Below are positions 1 through 7,654 of a stretch of 35,220 nucleotides of DNA, piece after piece (the first letter of the stretch is position 1; each line of letters opens with the position of its first letter). The stretch is from an uncultured Bacteroidales bacterium. GTDB taxonomy: Bacteria > Bacteroidota > Bacteroidia > Bacteroidales > WCHB1-69. Below the pieces are notes generated by a model. The model did no database searches and had not been told where the DNA came from. It saw nothing but the letters and a program-made list of their open reading frames with translations. Both the position numbers and the translations under genes were made by a program. Location of the stretch: the NCBI GenBank assembly GCA_905235135.1, contig CAJOKR010000045.1, positions 1 through 35,220 on the forward strand, in the 5' to 3' direction.

Positions 1-1586
1 ATCGAGGGCGACAACCTCGAAGTGCTGAAGCTGCTCCAGAACTCCTATATGGGCAAGGTCAAGATGATCTATATTGACCCGCCCTATAACACGGGGAATG
101 ATTTTGTGTATCACGATGACTTTAGAGCTGAGAGCTTAGAGTATAGCGCTAAGAGTGGGAACCACGATGAGGAAGGCAACCAGTACCGCAGGAACACGGA
201 CAGCAACGGACGTTTCCATTCGGACTGGTGCTCGATGATGTATTCGAGGTTGATGGTGGCGAGAAGTTTCCTTTCTGATGATGGGGCTGTTTTCATATCA
301 ATCAGTGAAGAAGAAATCGAAAATATGAAGAAAATTTGCCATGGAGAATCAGGATTCTCAAATTCTTTTATAGTAAGGCGATATGATAAAAATCTAAATC
401 GCCAGTTTATGGAGAATGGTCTAAAAACATTTAACATTGGATTTGAATATGTTTTATGTTACTCAAAAAGCGATTTCCTATTCAAACCTATTTTTAAGGA
501 AGCATCCGAAGAAAGAAAATCAGAAGGTTATTGGAAAGGATTTTGGAACGATGCAGACAGACCAACAATGAGATATGAAATACTTGGTGTCACCCCAATG
601 TCTGGTCAATGGAAATGGAGTAAACCAATAGCTGACGAAGCTGTTGAAAATTACAAAGAGTATGTTGAAAAATACAGTTCGCATATGTCTTTGGAAGATT
701 ATTGGGCAAAAACCGGAAAAACAAAGAAATTCATTAGAAGAAATCTAAATGGGAAGGGCAAAAATGCAGGTGTTGAGAACTGGATAGCACCTGCTGATGG
801 CATTCTTCGAAACACTAATTGGCTTGACTTACTTGCTTCTAAAAATGATGATTCCACACAAGGTCTTTTTAACTTTCCTAAAAACGTTGACGTAATAAAA
901 GAAATTCTATTAACCTCAGCAGAAAAGGATTCACTTATCCTTGATTTCTTCTCCGGCTCTGCCACCACCGCCCACGCAGTCATGCAACTCAATGCTGAGG
1001 ATGGCGGCAACCGCAAGTTCATCATGGTTCAGCTTCCTGAAGAAACGGCAGAAGAGCCTACAAAGCTGGCTACAAGAATATCTGCGAAATCGGCAAAGAA
1101 CGCATCCGCCGTGCCGGAAAGAAAATCAAGGAAGAAAGTCCGCTGACTACACAAGACCTTGATACGGGTTTCCGTGTCTTCAAGTGTGAGGATAGCAACT
1201 ATAAAGACGTTGCTTTTGCTCCGAAGGACTATTCCCAAGAAATGCTGTTAGGCTTGCTCGACAACATCAAGGACGACCGCACAGACCTTGACCTGCTCTT
1301 TGACTGTATGCTCCGCTGGGGTGTGGAGTTGTCGCTGCCGCTTTCCTCGCAAAAAGTCGATGGCTGTACCATCCATAATGTGAACGGCGGCGACCTCGTG
1401 GCCTGCTTCGACGGCAAGGTCACGGAAGCGGTGATTGACGCCATCGCCGCCCTCTCGCCCGTGCGCGTGGTCTTCCGCGACAGCAGCTTTGAGGAAGCCG
1501 CCCAAAAGATGAACCTCTTCGAGCTCTTCAAGCAGAAATGCGACTGGACGGACGAGGAGGTGAGAAACAACATTCGTGTCATCTAA
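1..1586 (+). CDS. mod: Type III restriction-modification methylase (Mod), 5'-truncated and frameshifted
   Basis: DNA-methyltransferase and specificity subunit of a type III R-M system; it would methylate adenine in the recognition site and guide the Res subunit. The reading frame is open from base 1, so the start lies outside the window. Motif order is that of a beta-class enzyme: DPPYN (bases 76-90), then a long target-recognition region, then FSGSAT (949-966), the AdoMet-binding loop. The first frame runs out at 1146, but conserved Mod sequence (YKAGYKNICEIGKERI, from 1059) continues in frame 3 to the stop at 1584-1586. One base seems to be missing near 1055. Bases about 250-940 are much more AT-rich than both flanks, as expected of a swapped target-recognition domain. 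res starts 12 bases after the stop. Whether the frameshift is real or a read error cannot be decided from the sequence alone. Confidence 0.9.
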
Positions 1587-1598
1587 TCCAAGGAAACT

Positions 1599-4500
1599 AT
1601 GGCTAAGAAACTGACACTCAAATTCAAGAACCAGCAGTTCCAAACGGATGCGGCGCGAGCCGTCACCGATGTCTTCCACGGCCAGCGTAATCAGTCAATG
1701 GTGGAGTTCACCCACGACATGGGACGCGTCTCCGATGGTATGCTCTTTGACGTGGTGGGATTCCGCAACCAGCCGGTGACTGTTCCGGCCGGGCAGCTGT
1801 TGGAGAACATCCGCGCCATTCAGATGCCCGCACAGCTGAAACCATCTGAAACGATAGACGCGAACGACCTGCGCCTGACCATCGAGATGGAAACAGGCAC
1901 GGGAAAAACCTACACCTACATCAAGACGATGTACGAGCTGAACAAACGCTACGGCTGGAGCAAGTTCATCATCGTGGTGCCCAGCATCGCCATCCGCGAG
2001 GGCGTAAGCCGCTCCTTTGAGATCATGAGCGAGCACTTCGCCGCCGAGTATGGCAAGCGCATCCAGTCGTTCATCTACGACAGCAAGCAGCTGACGAAAA
2101 TCGACCAGTTCGCCAGCGACAGCAACATGCACGTCATGATCATCAACACGCAGGCTTTCGCCGCCCGTGGCGAGGATGCCCGCCGCATCTACATGAAACT
2201 GGACGCTTTCCGCTCGCGCAAGCCCATCGATGTGATTGCGGCCACCAATCCCATCCTTATCATCGACGAGCCGCAATCCGTCTTGGGCGCGGACAAGAAA
2301 AACGCCACCCGCGAGAAACTCAAGGAGTTCCATCCGCTCTTCACACTGCTTTACAGCGCCACGCACCGCGCAGGCGACATCGTGAACATGATCTACCGCC
2401 TTGATGCCATGGATGCCTACAATAAGAAACTCGTGAAGAAGATTTCCGTAAAAGGTATCGAGCAAAAAGGTACCACGGCCACCAACGGCTATGTCTATCT
2501 CGAAAGCATCGAACTCTCCGCGGGCAACCCCATGGCGCGTCTCGGCTTCGACAAGCGCATGGCCAGCAGCATCAAGCCGGTGGTGCAGCTCGTCTCCGAC
2601 GGCTTCGACATCTACCAGCAGTCGGGGCAGTTGGAGGAGTACGCCCACGGCTACCGCGTCGAAAGCATTGACGGCTTCAACCGCACCGTGCGCCTGCTCA
2701 ACGGCCTCGTCCTGCGCGAAGGCGAAATGGTGGGGAAAGTGAACGACATCTACGTGCGCCGCCATCAGATACGCGAAACCATCCTTTCACACATCGAGAA
2801 AGAGCGCAAGCTGTTCAAGATGGGCATCAAGTGCCTGTCCCTCTTCTTCATCGACCACGTGGATAACTACCGCATCTACGAACAGGGCGGCGGCACACGG
2901 AACGGCCAATACGCCGAGATTTTCGAGGAGGAATACAACAACATCGTGGGGCAGCTGCAGCTGAGCATTTCGGACGACCCCGAATATGTGGCGTATCTGC
3001 AGAAGTTCACCGCAACGGAAGTCCACAACGGCTACTTCTCCCGCGACAAGAAAGGCCACTATGTGCAGCCTTCCGCCACGGAACTCAGGAATGAGAGCAG
3101 CAATGACGTGTCCGCATACGACCTGATCATGAAGGACAAGGAGCGGCTGCTCTCGTTCAGCGAGCCCACCCGTTTCATCTTCTCCCATTCCGCCCTGAAG
3201 GAGGGCTGGGACAACCCCAACGTCTTCCAAATCTGCACGCTGAAAGATAGCGACAACCAAACCAAGAAACGGCAGGAGGTGGGACGCGGGATGCGCCTCT
3301 GCGTGAACGACCGGGGCGAGCGGCAGGATGAGAACGTGCTGCACGGCAGGGTGTTCGAGGTGAACGAGCTGACCGTCATCGCCAGCGAGTCGTACAACTC
3401 CTTCGCCTCCAAGCTGCAAACGGAAATCGCCGATGCCGTGGGCGACAGACCCGTGAAGGTGAACTCCCAGCTCTTCCTGGGTTTGCTGGTCTCCAACGCG
3501 ACGGGCGAGCAGAAAAAGCTCACGGAAGACGATGCACAAGAACTCACGTTCACGCTTCGCATGAAAGGCTATATCGACAAACAGGGACAGCTCACCAAGC
3601 AATACCACGACGACAAGCAGCAGGGCGTGCTCGACTTCGGGGAGGAGTACAACGAATACAAGAAAGACATTATCAACCGCCTTGACGCGGTGTTCAATCC
3701 GGAGGCCGTCCGTCCCGAAGACGCAAGGCGCACCCGCGAAGCGAGATTCGACTCGAAGAGATTCGAGAGAAAGGAGTTCCAGGCGTTGTGGAGCAAAATC
3801 AACCGCAAAACCTACTACACGGTGGATTTCAAGACGGATGACCTCATAGAATACGCGGTCGCCAAGCTGGACAACCATCTGCAGGTCTCCAACATCAACA
3901 TCCAGGTGGTGTCGGGCACGTTAGAGGGCATCCAGAGCAAAGACCAGCTGACCGCCGGCACGGCCATGAAACAGACGAAAGCCGAGACTACCTCCATCCG
4001 CGAATTGGTCAAATATGACCTGATTGGCAAATTGGTGGAAGACACGGGATTGACGCGAAAGGCCATTGTCTCCATCCTCCAAAAAATCAGCCCCAAAACG
4101 TTCGTCAAATTCAAAGCCAACCCCGAGGAGTTCATCATCAAGGCGGGCAACATCATCAATGAATGCAAAGCCGTCGCCGTGATTGAGCACGTGGCCTACC
4201 ACAAGCTCGAGAAGAAATTTGATGCCGACATATTCAGCGCTTCAGAACTCAAAGGCCGTTTGGGTGTCAATGCCATGGAGTCGGAGAAGTCGCTCTACGA
4301 CCTTGTAGTGGTGGATTCGAAAGGCATAGAAATGGACTTCGCCAAAAACCTTGAGTCACAGAACGAGGTGGCAGTCTATGCCAAGTTGCCCGGCGGCTTC
4401 TATATCAACACGCCAGCAGGACATTACAATCCTGATTGGGCTATAGTCTTCAAGGAGGGCTCAGACATCAAGCACATCTATTTCGTGGCTGAAACCAAAG

Positions 4501-4655
4501 GCTATGACAAGGACAAACTGCTTGACTACAGAGAGACCGAGAATGTCAAGATTGAATGTGCCCGCCGCCACTTCGCCACCATCTCCGACAGTACCGTCAC
4601 ATACGATGTGGTGAAATCATACAAGGAATTGAGGGATATTATCACAAGCGACTAA
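1599..4655 (+). CDS. res: Type III restriction endonuclease (Res), helicase-nuclease subunit
   Basis: ATP-dependent translocase/endonuclease subunit that, with Mod, cuts DNA with unmethylated sites. The 1018-residue length is normal for the family. An N-terminal superfamily-2 helicase has Walker A GTGKT (residues 100-104), motif II DEPQ (223-226) and motif III-like YSATH (252-256). A conserved EVGRGMRL helicase motif VI follows at about residue 560. The C-terminus carries the nuclease PD-(D/E)XK elements: NPDW (about 944-947) and ETKG (about 965-968), both intact. The ATG at 1599 has AAGGAAA just upstream and lies 12 bases after mod, so the two genes form one operon. The reading frame is intact. 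If mod is really inactive, an active Res alone would be harmless, because type III cleavage needs Mod for site recognition (family knowledge). Confidence 0.95.
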   Translation: MAKKLTLKFKNQQFQTDAARAVTDVFHGQRNQSMVEFTHDMGRVSDGMLFDVVGFRNQPVTVPAGQLLENIRAIQMPAQLKPSETIDANDLRLTIEMETGTGKTYTYIKTMYELNKRYGWSKFIIVVPSIAIREGVSRSFEIMSEHFAAEYGKRIQSFIYDSKQLTKIDQFASDSNMHVMIINTQAFAARGEDARRIYMKLDAFRSRKPIDVIAATNPILIIDEPQSVLGADKKNATREKLKEFHPLFTLLYSATHRAGDIVNMIYRLDAMDAYNKKLVKKISVKGIEQKGTTATNGYVYLESIELSAGNPMARLGFDKRMASSIKPVVQLVSDGFDIYQQSGQLEEYAHGYRVESIDGFNRTVRLLNGLVLREGEMVGKVNDIYVRRHQIRETILSHIEKERKLFKMGIKCLSLFFIDHVDNYRIYEQGGGTRNGQYAEIFEEEYNNIVGQLQLSISDDPEYVAYLQKFTATEVHNGYFSRDKKGHYVQPSATELRNESSNDVSAYDLIMKDKERLLSFSEPTRFIFSHSALKEGWDNPNVFQICTLKDSDNQTKKRQEVGRGMRLCVNDRGERQDENVLHGRVFEVNELTVIASESYNSFASKLQTEIADAVGDRPVKVNSQLFLGLLVSNATGEQKKLTEDDAQELTFTLRMKGYIDKQGQLTKQYHDDKQQGVLDFGEEYNEYKKDIINRLDAVFNPEAVRPEDARRTREARFDSKRFERKEFQALWSKINRKTYYTVDFKTDDLIEYAVAKLDNHLQVSNINIQVVSGTLEGIQSKDQLTAGTAMKQTKAETTSIRELVKYDLIGKLVEDTGLTRKAIVSILQKISPKTFVKFKANPEEFIIKAGNIINECKAVAVIEHVAYHKLEKKFDADIFSASELKGRLGVNAMESEKSLYDLVVVDSKGIEMDFAKNLESQNEVAVYAKLPGGFYINTPAGHYNPDWAIVFKEGSDIKHIYFVAETKGYDKDKLLDYRETENVKIECARRHFATISDSTVTYDVVKSYKELRDIITSD

Positions 4656-4712
4656 ATTGATGATTCTTTAGAATCGGGGTTGAGGAAGAGAAGTCGGGGT
4701 GGGGGAGACAAC

Positions 4713-4739
4713 AAAAAAAACGCGCCATATTAGCGCGTT
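4713..4739 (-). terminator. Rho-independent terminator of the DUF2795 gene
   Basis: AACGCGC (4719-4725) and GCGCGTT (4733-4739) form a perfect 7-bp stem with a 7-base loop. Read on the minus strand the stem is followed by eight T (A-run 4713-4720 on the plus strand). It lies 20 bases beyond the stop of the minus-strand gene. Confidence 0.8.
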
Positions 4740-4758
4740 CCCGTATCGTTCGTGACGA

Positions 4759-4980
4759 TTAGTATTCATCCTCGTTGAAGAAGAAGTCCTCCTTGGAGGG
4801 ATAGTCGGGCCAGATGTCCTCGATGGAGTCGTAGGTCTCGCCCTCGTCGTCAATCTCCTGAAGATTCTCAATCACTTCCATGGGGGCACCGGAACGGATG
4901 GCGTAGTCGAGCAGTTCGTCGCGGGTTGCCGGCCAGGGAGCGTCCTCTAATCGCGTGGCTAATTCTAATGTCCAATACAT
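4759..4980 (-). CDS. DUF2795 domain small protein
   Basis: A 73-residue acidic protein (begins MYWTLELATRLEDAPWPAT, ends FFFNEDEY) of the DUF2795 family, strongly conserved across Bacteroidetes. Its biochemical role is unknown. No signal peptide or membrane segment is visible. The core is a small helical unit containing WPATRDELLDYA and GAPMEVIENL, followed by an acidic tail with several aromatic residues (IWPDYPSKEDFFF). The ATG at 4980 fits the family's usual N-terminus MYWTLELA. It stands alone with its own promoter (5019-5050) and terminator (4713-4739), so it is probably a single-gene transcript. Family assignment is from recognition of the sequence; function is not inferred. Confidence 0.9.
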   Translation of the reverse strand: MYWTLELATRLEDAPWPATRDELLDYAIRSGAPMEVIENLQEIDDEGETYDSIEDIWPDYPSKEDFFFNEDEY

Positions 4981-5018
4981 AGTTTTTACGTTTAAAAAAT
5001 GGTTTGTTTTTGAGGGCG

Positions 5019-5050
5019 CAAAAGTATAATATTAAACTGAAAAAGTCAAG
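5019..5050 (-). promoter_or_regulatory. Promoter of the DUF2795 gene
   Basis: On the minus strand TACTTTTG (5019-5026) matches the Bacteroidetes -7 element TAnnTTTG, and TTGAC begins at 5050, about 21 bases upstream, as the -33 element. The leader to the ATG is about 35 bases. Confidence 0.6.
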
Positions 5051-5064
5051 CTTTTTGAAAATTT

Positions 5065-5604
5065 TTATTTCGTTGATTGATAGAGAGTTTCAGAAATTTT
5101 TTCTTTTTTGTGGAAAAATCTCGCCAAAATAAAGAAGAAATCGGACAGCCGATTCAGCAAAACTTGCACCGGTTTGTAGGCCTCGTTCTCCTCCAAAAGT
5201 TGCACCACATAGCGCTCGGCGCGGCGGCAAACCGTACGGCAGATGTGGGTGTCGGCGATGAGGCGGCTGCCCTGCGGCAAGATGAACCCGCGCATGGGCT
5301 CCAGCTCCGCGCTCAGCCGGTCGATCTCCCGCTCGATTTCCGCGGTGAACTCCGCCAACCGCTCCACCTTCCAGTACTTCTCCCAGTTCTCCACCGGGGT
5401 GGCCAACATGCCCCCGACGACGAAGAGCTCGTTTTGCACTTTTGTCAGGAAATTGTCCGAAATTTGCGAAATCACGACCCCGATGAAGCTGTTCAGCTCA
5501 TCCACGGTGCCGTAAGCGTGCAGCAGAATGCTACCCTTTGAAATGCGTGAACCATCTGATAATGAGGTGGTTCCATTGTCTCCAGTACGGGTGTAAATTT
5601 TCAT
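5065..5604 (-). CDS. PduO-type cob(I)alamin adenosyltransferase
   Basis: Transfers the 5'-deoxyadenosyl group of ATP to cob(I)alamin, making coenzyme B12, which methylmalonyl-CoA mutase and similar enzymes need. The 179-residue protein has the family's N-terminal ATP-binding signature TRTGDNGTTSL (residues 4-14) with GSRISK just after it, HAYGTVDELNSFIG, and the C-terminal RRAERYVVQLL. It is a cytosolic helical-bundle enzyme. A GTG lies one codon upstream of the ATG at 5604; the ATG gives the usual start MKIYTRTGD. It is transcribed divergently from tRNA-Lys, with overlapping promoters. No cobalamin riboswitch is visible in the leader, which is only about ten bases long. Known orthologues are called mmaB or pduO; the symbol is left open because subtype cannot be told. 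Confidence 0.92.
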   Translation of the reverse strand: MKIYTRTGDNGTTSLSDGSRISKGSILLHAYGTVDELNSFIGVVISQISDNFLTKVQNELFVVGGMLATPVENWEKYWKVERLAEFTAEIEREIDRLSAELEPMRGFILPQGSRLIADTHICRTVCRRAERYVVQLLEENEAYKPVQVLLNRLSDFFFILARFFHKKEKISETLYQSTK

Positions 5605-5613
5605 CACTTTTTT

Positions 5614-5644
5614 TTTGCAAAGATAGAAAAAAAATGTATTTTTG
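5614..5644 (+). promoter_or_regulatory. Promoter of tRNA-Lys, interlocked with the divergent promoter of the adenosyltransferase gene
   Basis: TTTG (5614-5617) and TATTTTTG (5637-5644) are separated by 19 bases, an excellent match to the Bacteroidetes -33/-7 consensus. On the opposite strand TATCTTTG (5618-5625) gives a -7 element for the adenosyltransferase, lying between the two plus-strand boxes. Confidence 0.65.
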
Positions 5645-5671
5645 CACCCGCAAAAGCAAAGGTAAAAAGAA

Positions 5672-5744
5672 GTCTCCTTAGCTCAGTTGGTAGAGCAATT
5701 GACTCTTAATCAATGGGTCCAGGGTTCGAGCCCCTGAGGGGACA
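5672..5744 (+). tRNA. tRNA-Lys (anticodon CTT)
   Basis: A 73-base cloverleaf. The acceptor stem GTCTCCT pairs with AGGGGAC (one G-U) and the discriminator is A. The D loop contains AGCTCAGTTGGTAGAGC, the anticodon loop is CTCTTAA (anticodon CTT) and the T arm has GGTTCGAGCCC. The 3' CCA is not encoded. It reads AAG codons. Confidence 0.95.
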
Positions 5745-5753
5745 CTGAAAAGG

Positions 5754-5784
5754 CACTCTAAACCAAGCGTTTAGGGTGTTTTTT
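5754..5784 (+). terminator. Terminator after tRNA-Lys
   Basis: CACTCTAAAC (5754-5763) pairs with GTTTAGGGTG (5769-5778) through ten base pairs with one G-U and a 5-base loop. A run of T follows. Confidence 0.85.
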
Positions 5785-5880
5785 TATGTAACACAGATTA
5801 CCACAGATAGGCGTCACACGATAGCTTGTCGCATCGCCGAGATGCTCATAGTGCGTGTGCATCGCCAACGCCAGGTTAAG

Positions 5881-7627
5881 CTATAGTTGTCGGAGACTCA
5901 TTTCATAGAACAACCCTTTCTTCTCCATTAACTCCTCAAAGGTGCCCTCCTCGGCGATTTTGCCCTTGTCGAGCACGATGATGCGGTCGCAATGGCGGAT
6001 GGTGGAGAGACGGTGGGCGATGACTACGCGGGTACACATCAGTTCGTCGAGACTGGCCATCCGCAAGGCCTCCCACGCATCTTCCTGCGTGGCCCACGGG
6101 GCGGTGATGGTGATGTTGTGGAAAAGGTCGCCGGAGAATCAGCGGACCGTCTTCCTGGTAGCGGAAGGAGACGCCGGATATTTCAATGCCTCCGAAAAGA
6201 TCCTCCACCTGCGGGGCTTTCTCCTCCATCTCGGGCACCGCTTCCAAAATGGGCTTCACGCTTTCCAGCATGGGCTTGATTTGCGCCAGATTGGGCACCA
6301 ACAAATGCAGTTGCGCGATAGCGCTGGTGATTATGCCGAACGCGGCGCCGAAAGCGATATAGTCGGACGTGGAGACCCCGTTGGCAAGGGTGTTCCAGAA
6401 AATCAACATGGTGCCTCCGATGCCGACCAGCGCGGCGAGGGTAGGGTAGAGGCGGCTCTTGAATGCCGGATTGTAGATGAAACGGGGGGGCTCGCTGTAG
6501 TGGTCGAGCCAGCGGGCGAAGGCACGGTTCTCGCTGCCCGTCAGTTTCAGCTTCTGGATACCGGCAAAGAGATTGTACTCCAGACCGCTGAGTTTGGCAG
6601 CGCGTCCGGTATATTTCTCCCGCACGTTGACCGCCCGACGATAGTTCAGCAGGAGCACGGCATACTGTATGAAGATGACCGCCACAGCAGGCCAGAACAG
6701 CTTTCCGCCCTAAATATAGACCTGCGTGAGGTAAATGATATTCAGAATGGCGTTTAACAGGGCGCCCACGGCGGCTTCGTTGATAAGTCCGGCGAGCGTG
6801 GTGACATTGTTCAGTTTCTCCGACAGTTCACCGCTGGGGTTCTTGGAGAAGAATGTCGGGGAGAGCAGGAACGTGCGGGCCATGACGGCGTTCTGTACGT
6901 GCAGCTCCGCAATGTTCCGGATTCGGAGGATGTAGAGGTTGCGGGTGAGGGTCAACAACAGGGTGCTGATGGTCGCCCCGAAGAGGAGTCCTGTGATGGG
7001 CAGCAGCCCGGAGGCGTCGCCGGTGGGAATCACCGTGTCGAAGATGAGCTTGTTGGCCATGGGGAGGAACATGCCAAGCAACACCACCACGAGGGCGCAC
7101 AAAACGAGAGCAAGGCGTTCGGTCCGGAGACCACGCTCCATGTGAACCTCAGGAGATCCTTGACACGCAACGGCTTCAGTGGCAATGCTTTGGTGAAGGT
7201 GATGGCGCAGGTTTCAGTGCCTCCTCCAACTCGAGATGACCCACTCTCTGGATGGTGCCGTCCTGTCGGCGGTATTGGTAGCCCAGCCCGGATTTGGTCG
7301 GGGTGAGTGCGATCAGATGTCCGTCCTTGGCATAGCCCAACAGCGGCCCGATGCACTCTTTCCACCACTCGCCCTGGAGCTGGATGTCGCGCGGACGGAG
7401 GATGCCGGTCAGCTGCTCCTCGGGCGATACCATGTCGTTGTCTTCCAACTCATAATCCTGAATCCCGAGGGCTTCCAGCACCTGCTTCAACGCGCTTTCG
7501 TCATTCTGCGGCACAGTGCGCTTCCTGCCGTGGCGTCCGAGTCGTTGTTCGTCTTCTCGATCACTTCAGCCCTCGCAGCGCGCTCGGCGGCACGACGTTT
7601 GTTTATTTGGTTCAAATATATAGCCAT
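5881..7627 (-). pseudogene. NHLP-type bacteriocin export ABC transporter (permease/ATPase), decayed
   Basis: Remains of an NHLM ABC2-like transporter, the fused permease-ATPase class thought to export nitrile-hydratase-leader peptides. The ATG at 7627 begins MAIYLNQINKRR, 27 bases after the phosphatase gene. Frames then change near 7520 (to PQNDESALKQVLEALG), near 7215 and near 7135. A TAG stop at 6710-6712 interrupts the membrane domain, which otherwise reads on in frame. In the ATPase domain the sequence jumps from FRYQEDGPLIL (about 6150) directly to SGDLFHNITITAP, so Walker A and the Q-loop region are gone. It jumps again after ASLDE (about 6050) to LMCTRVVIAHRLSTI, so the LSGGQ signature and Walker B are gone. 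Only the H-loop part and the C-terminus (KGLFYEMSLRQL) remain. The product cannot bind ATP. Family assignment rests on the WW-GPLLGYAKDGHLIAL region and on recognisable neighbours of the lost motifs. Confidence 0.85.
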
Positions 7628-7654
7628 TGTGTCAATTCACAATTATTTTTCATT

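Noticed and set aside
4668..4871. A 67-codon minus-strand frame over the DUF2795 gene
   Set aside because: It overlaps the conserved gene in another frame and contains the terminator.
5604..5672. Cobalamin riboswitch before the adenosyltransferase gene
   Set aside because: The space to the divergent promoter is far too short for the aptamer, and no B12-box is seen.
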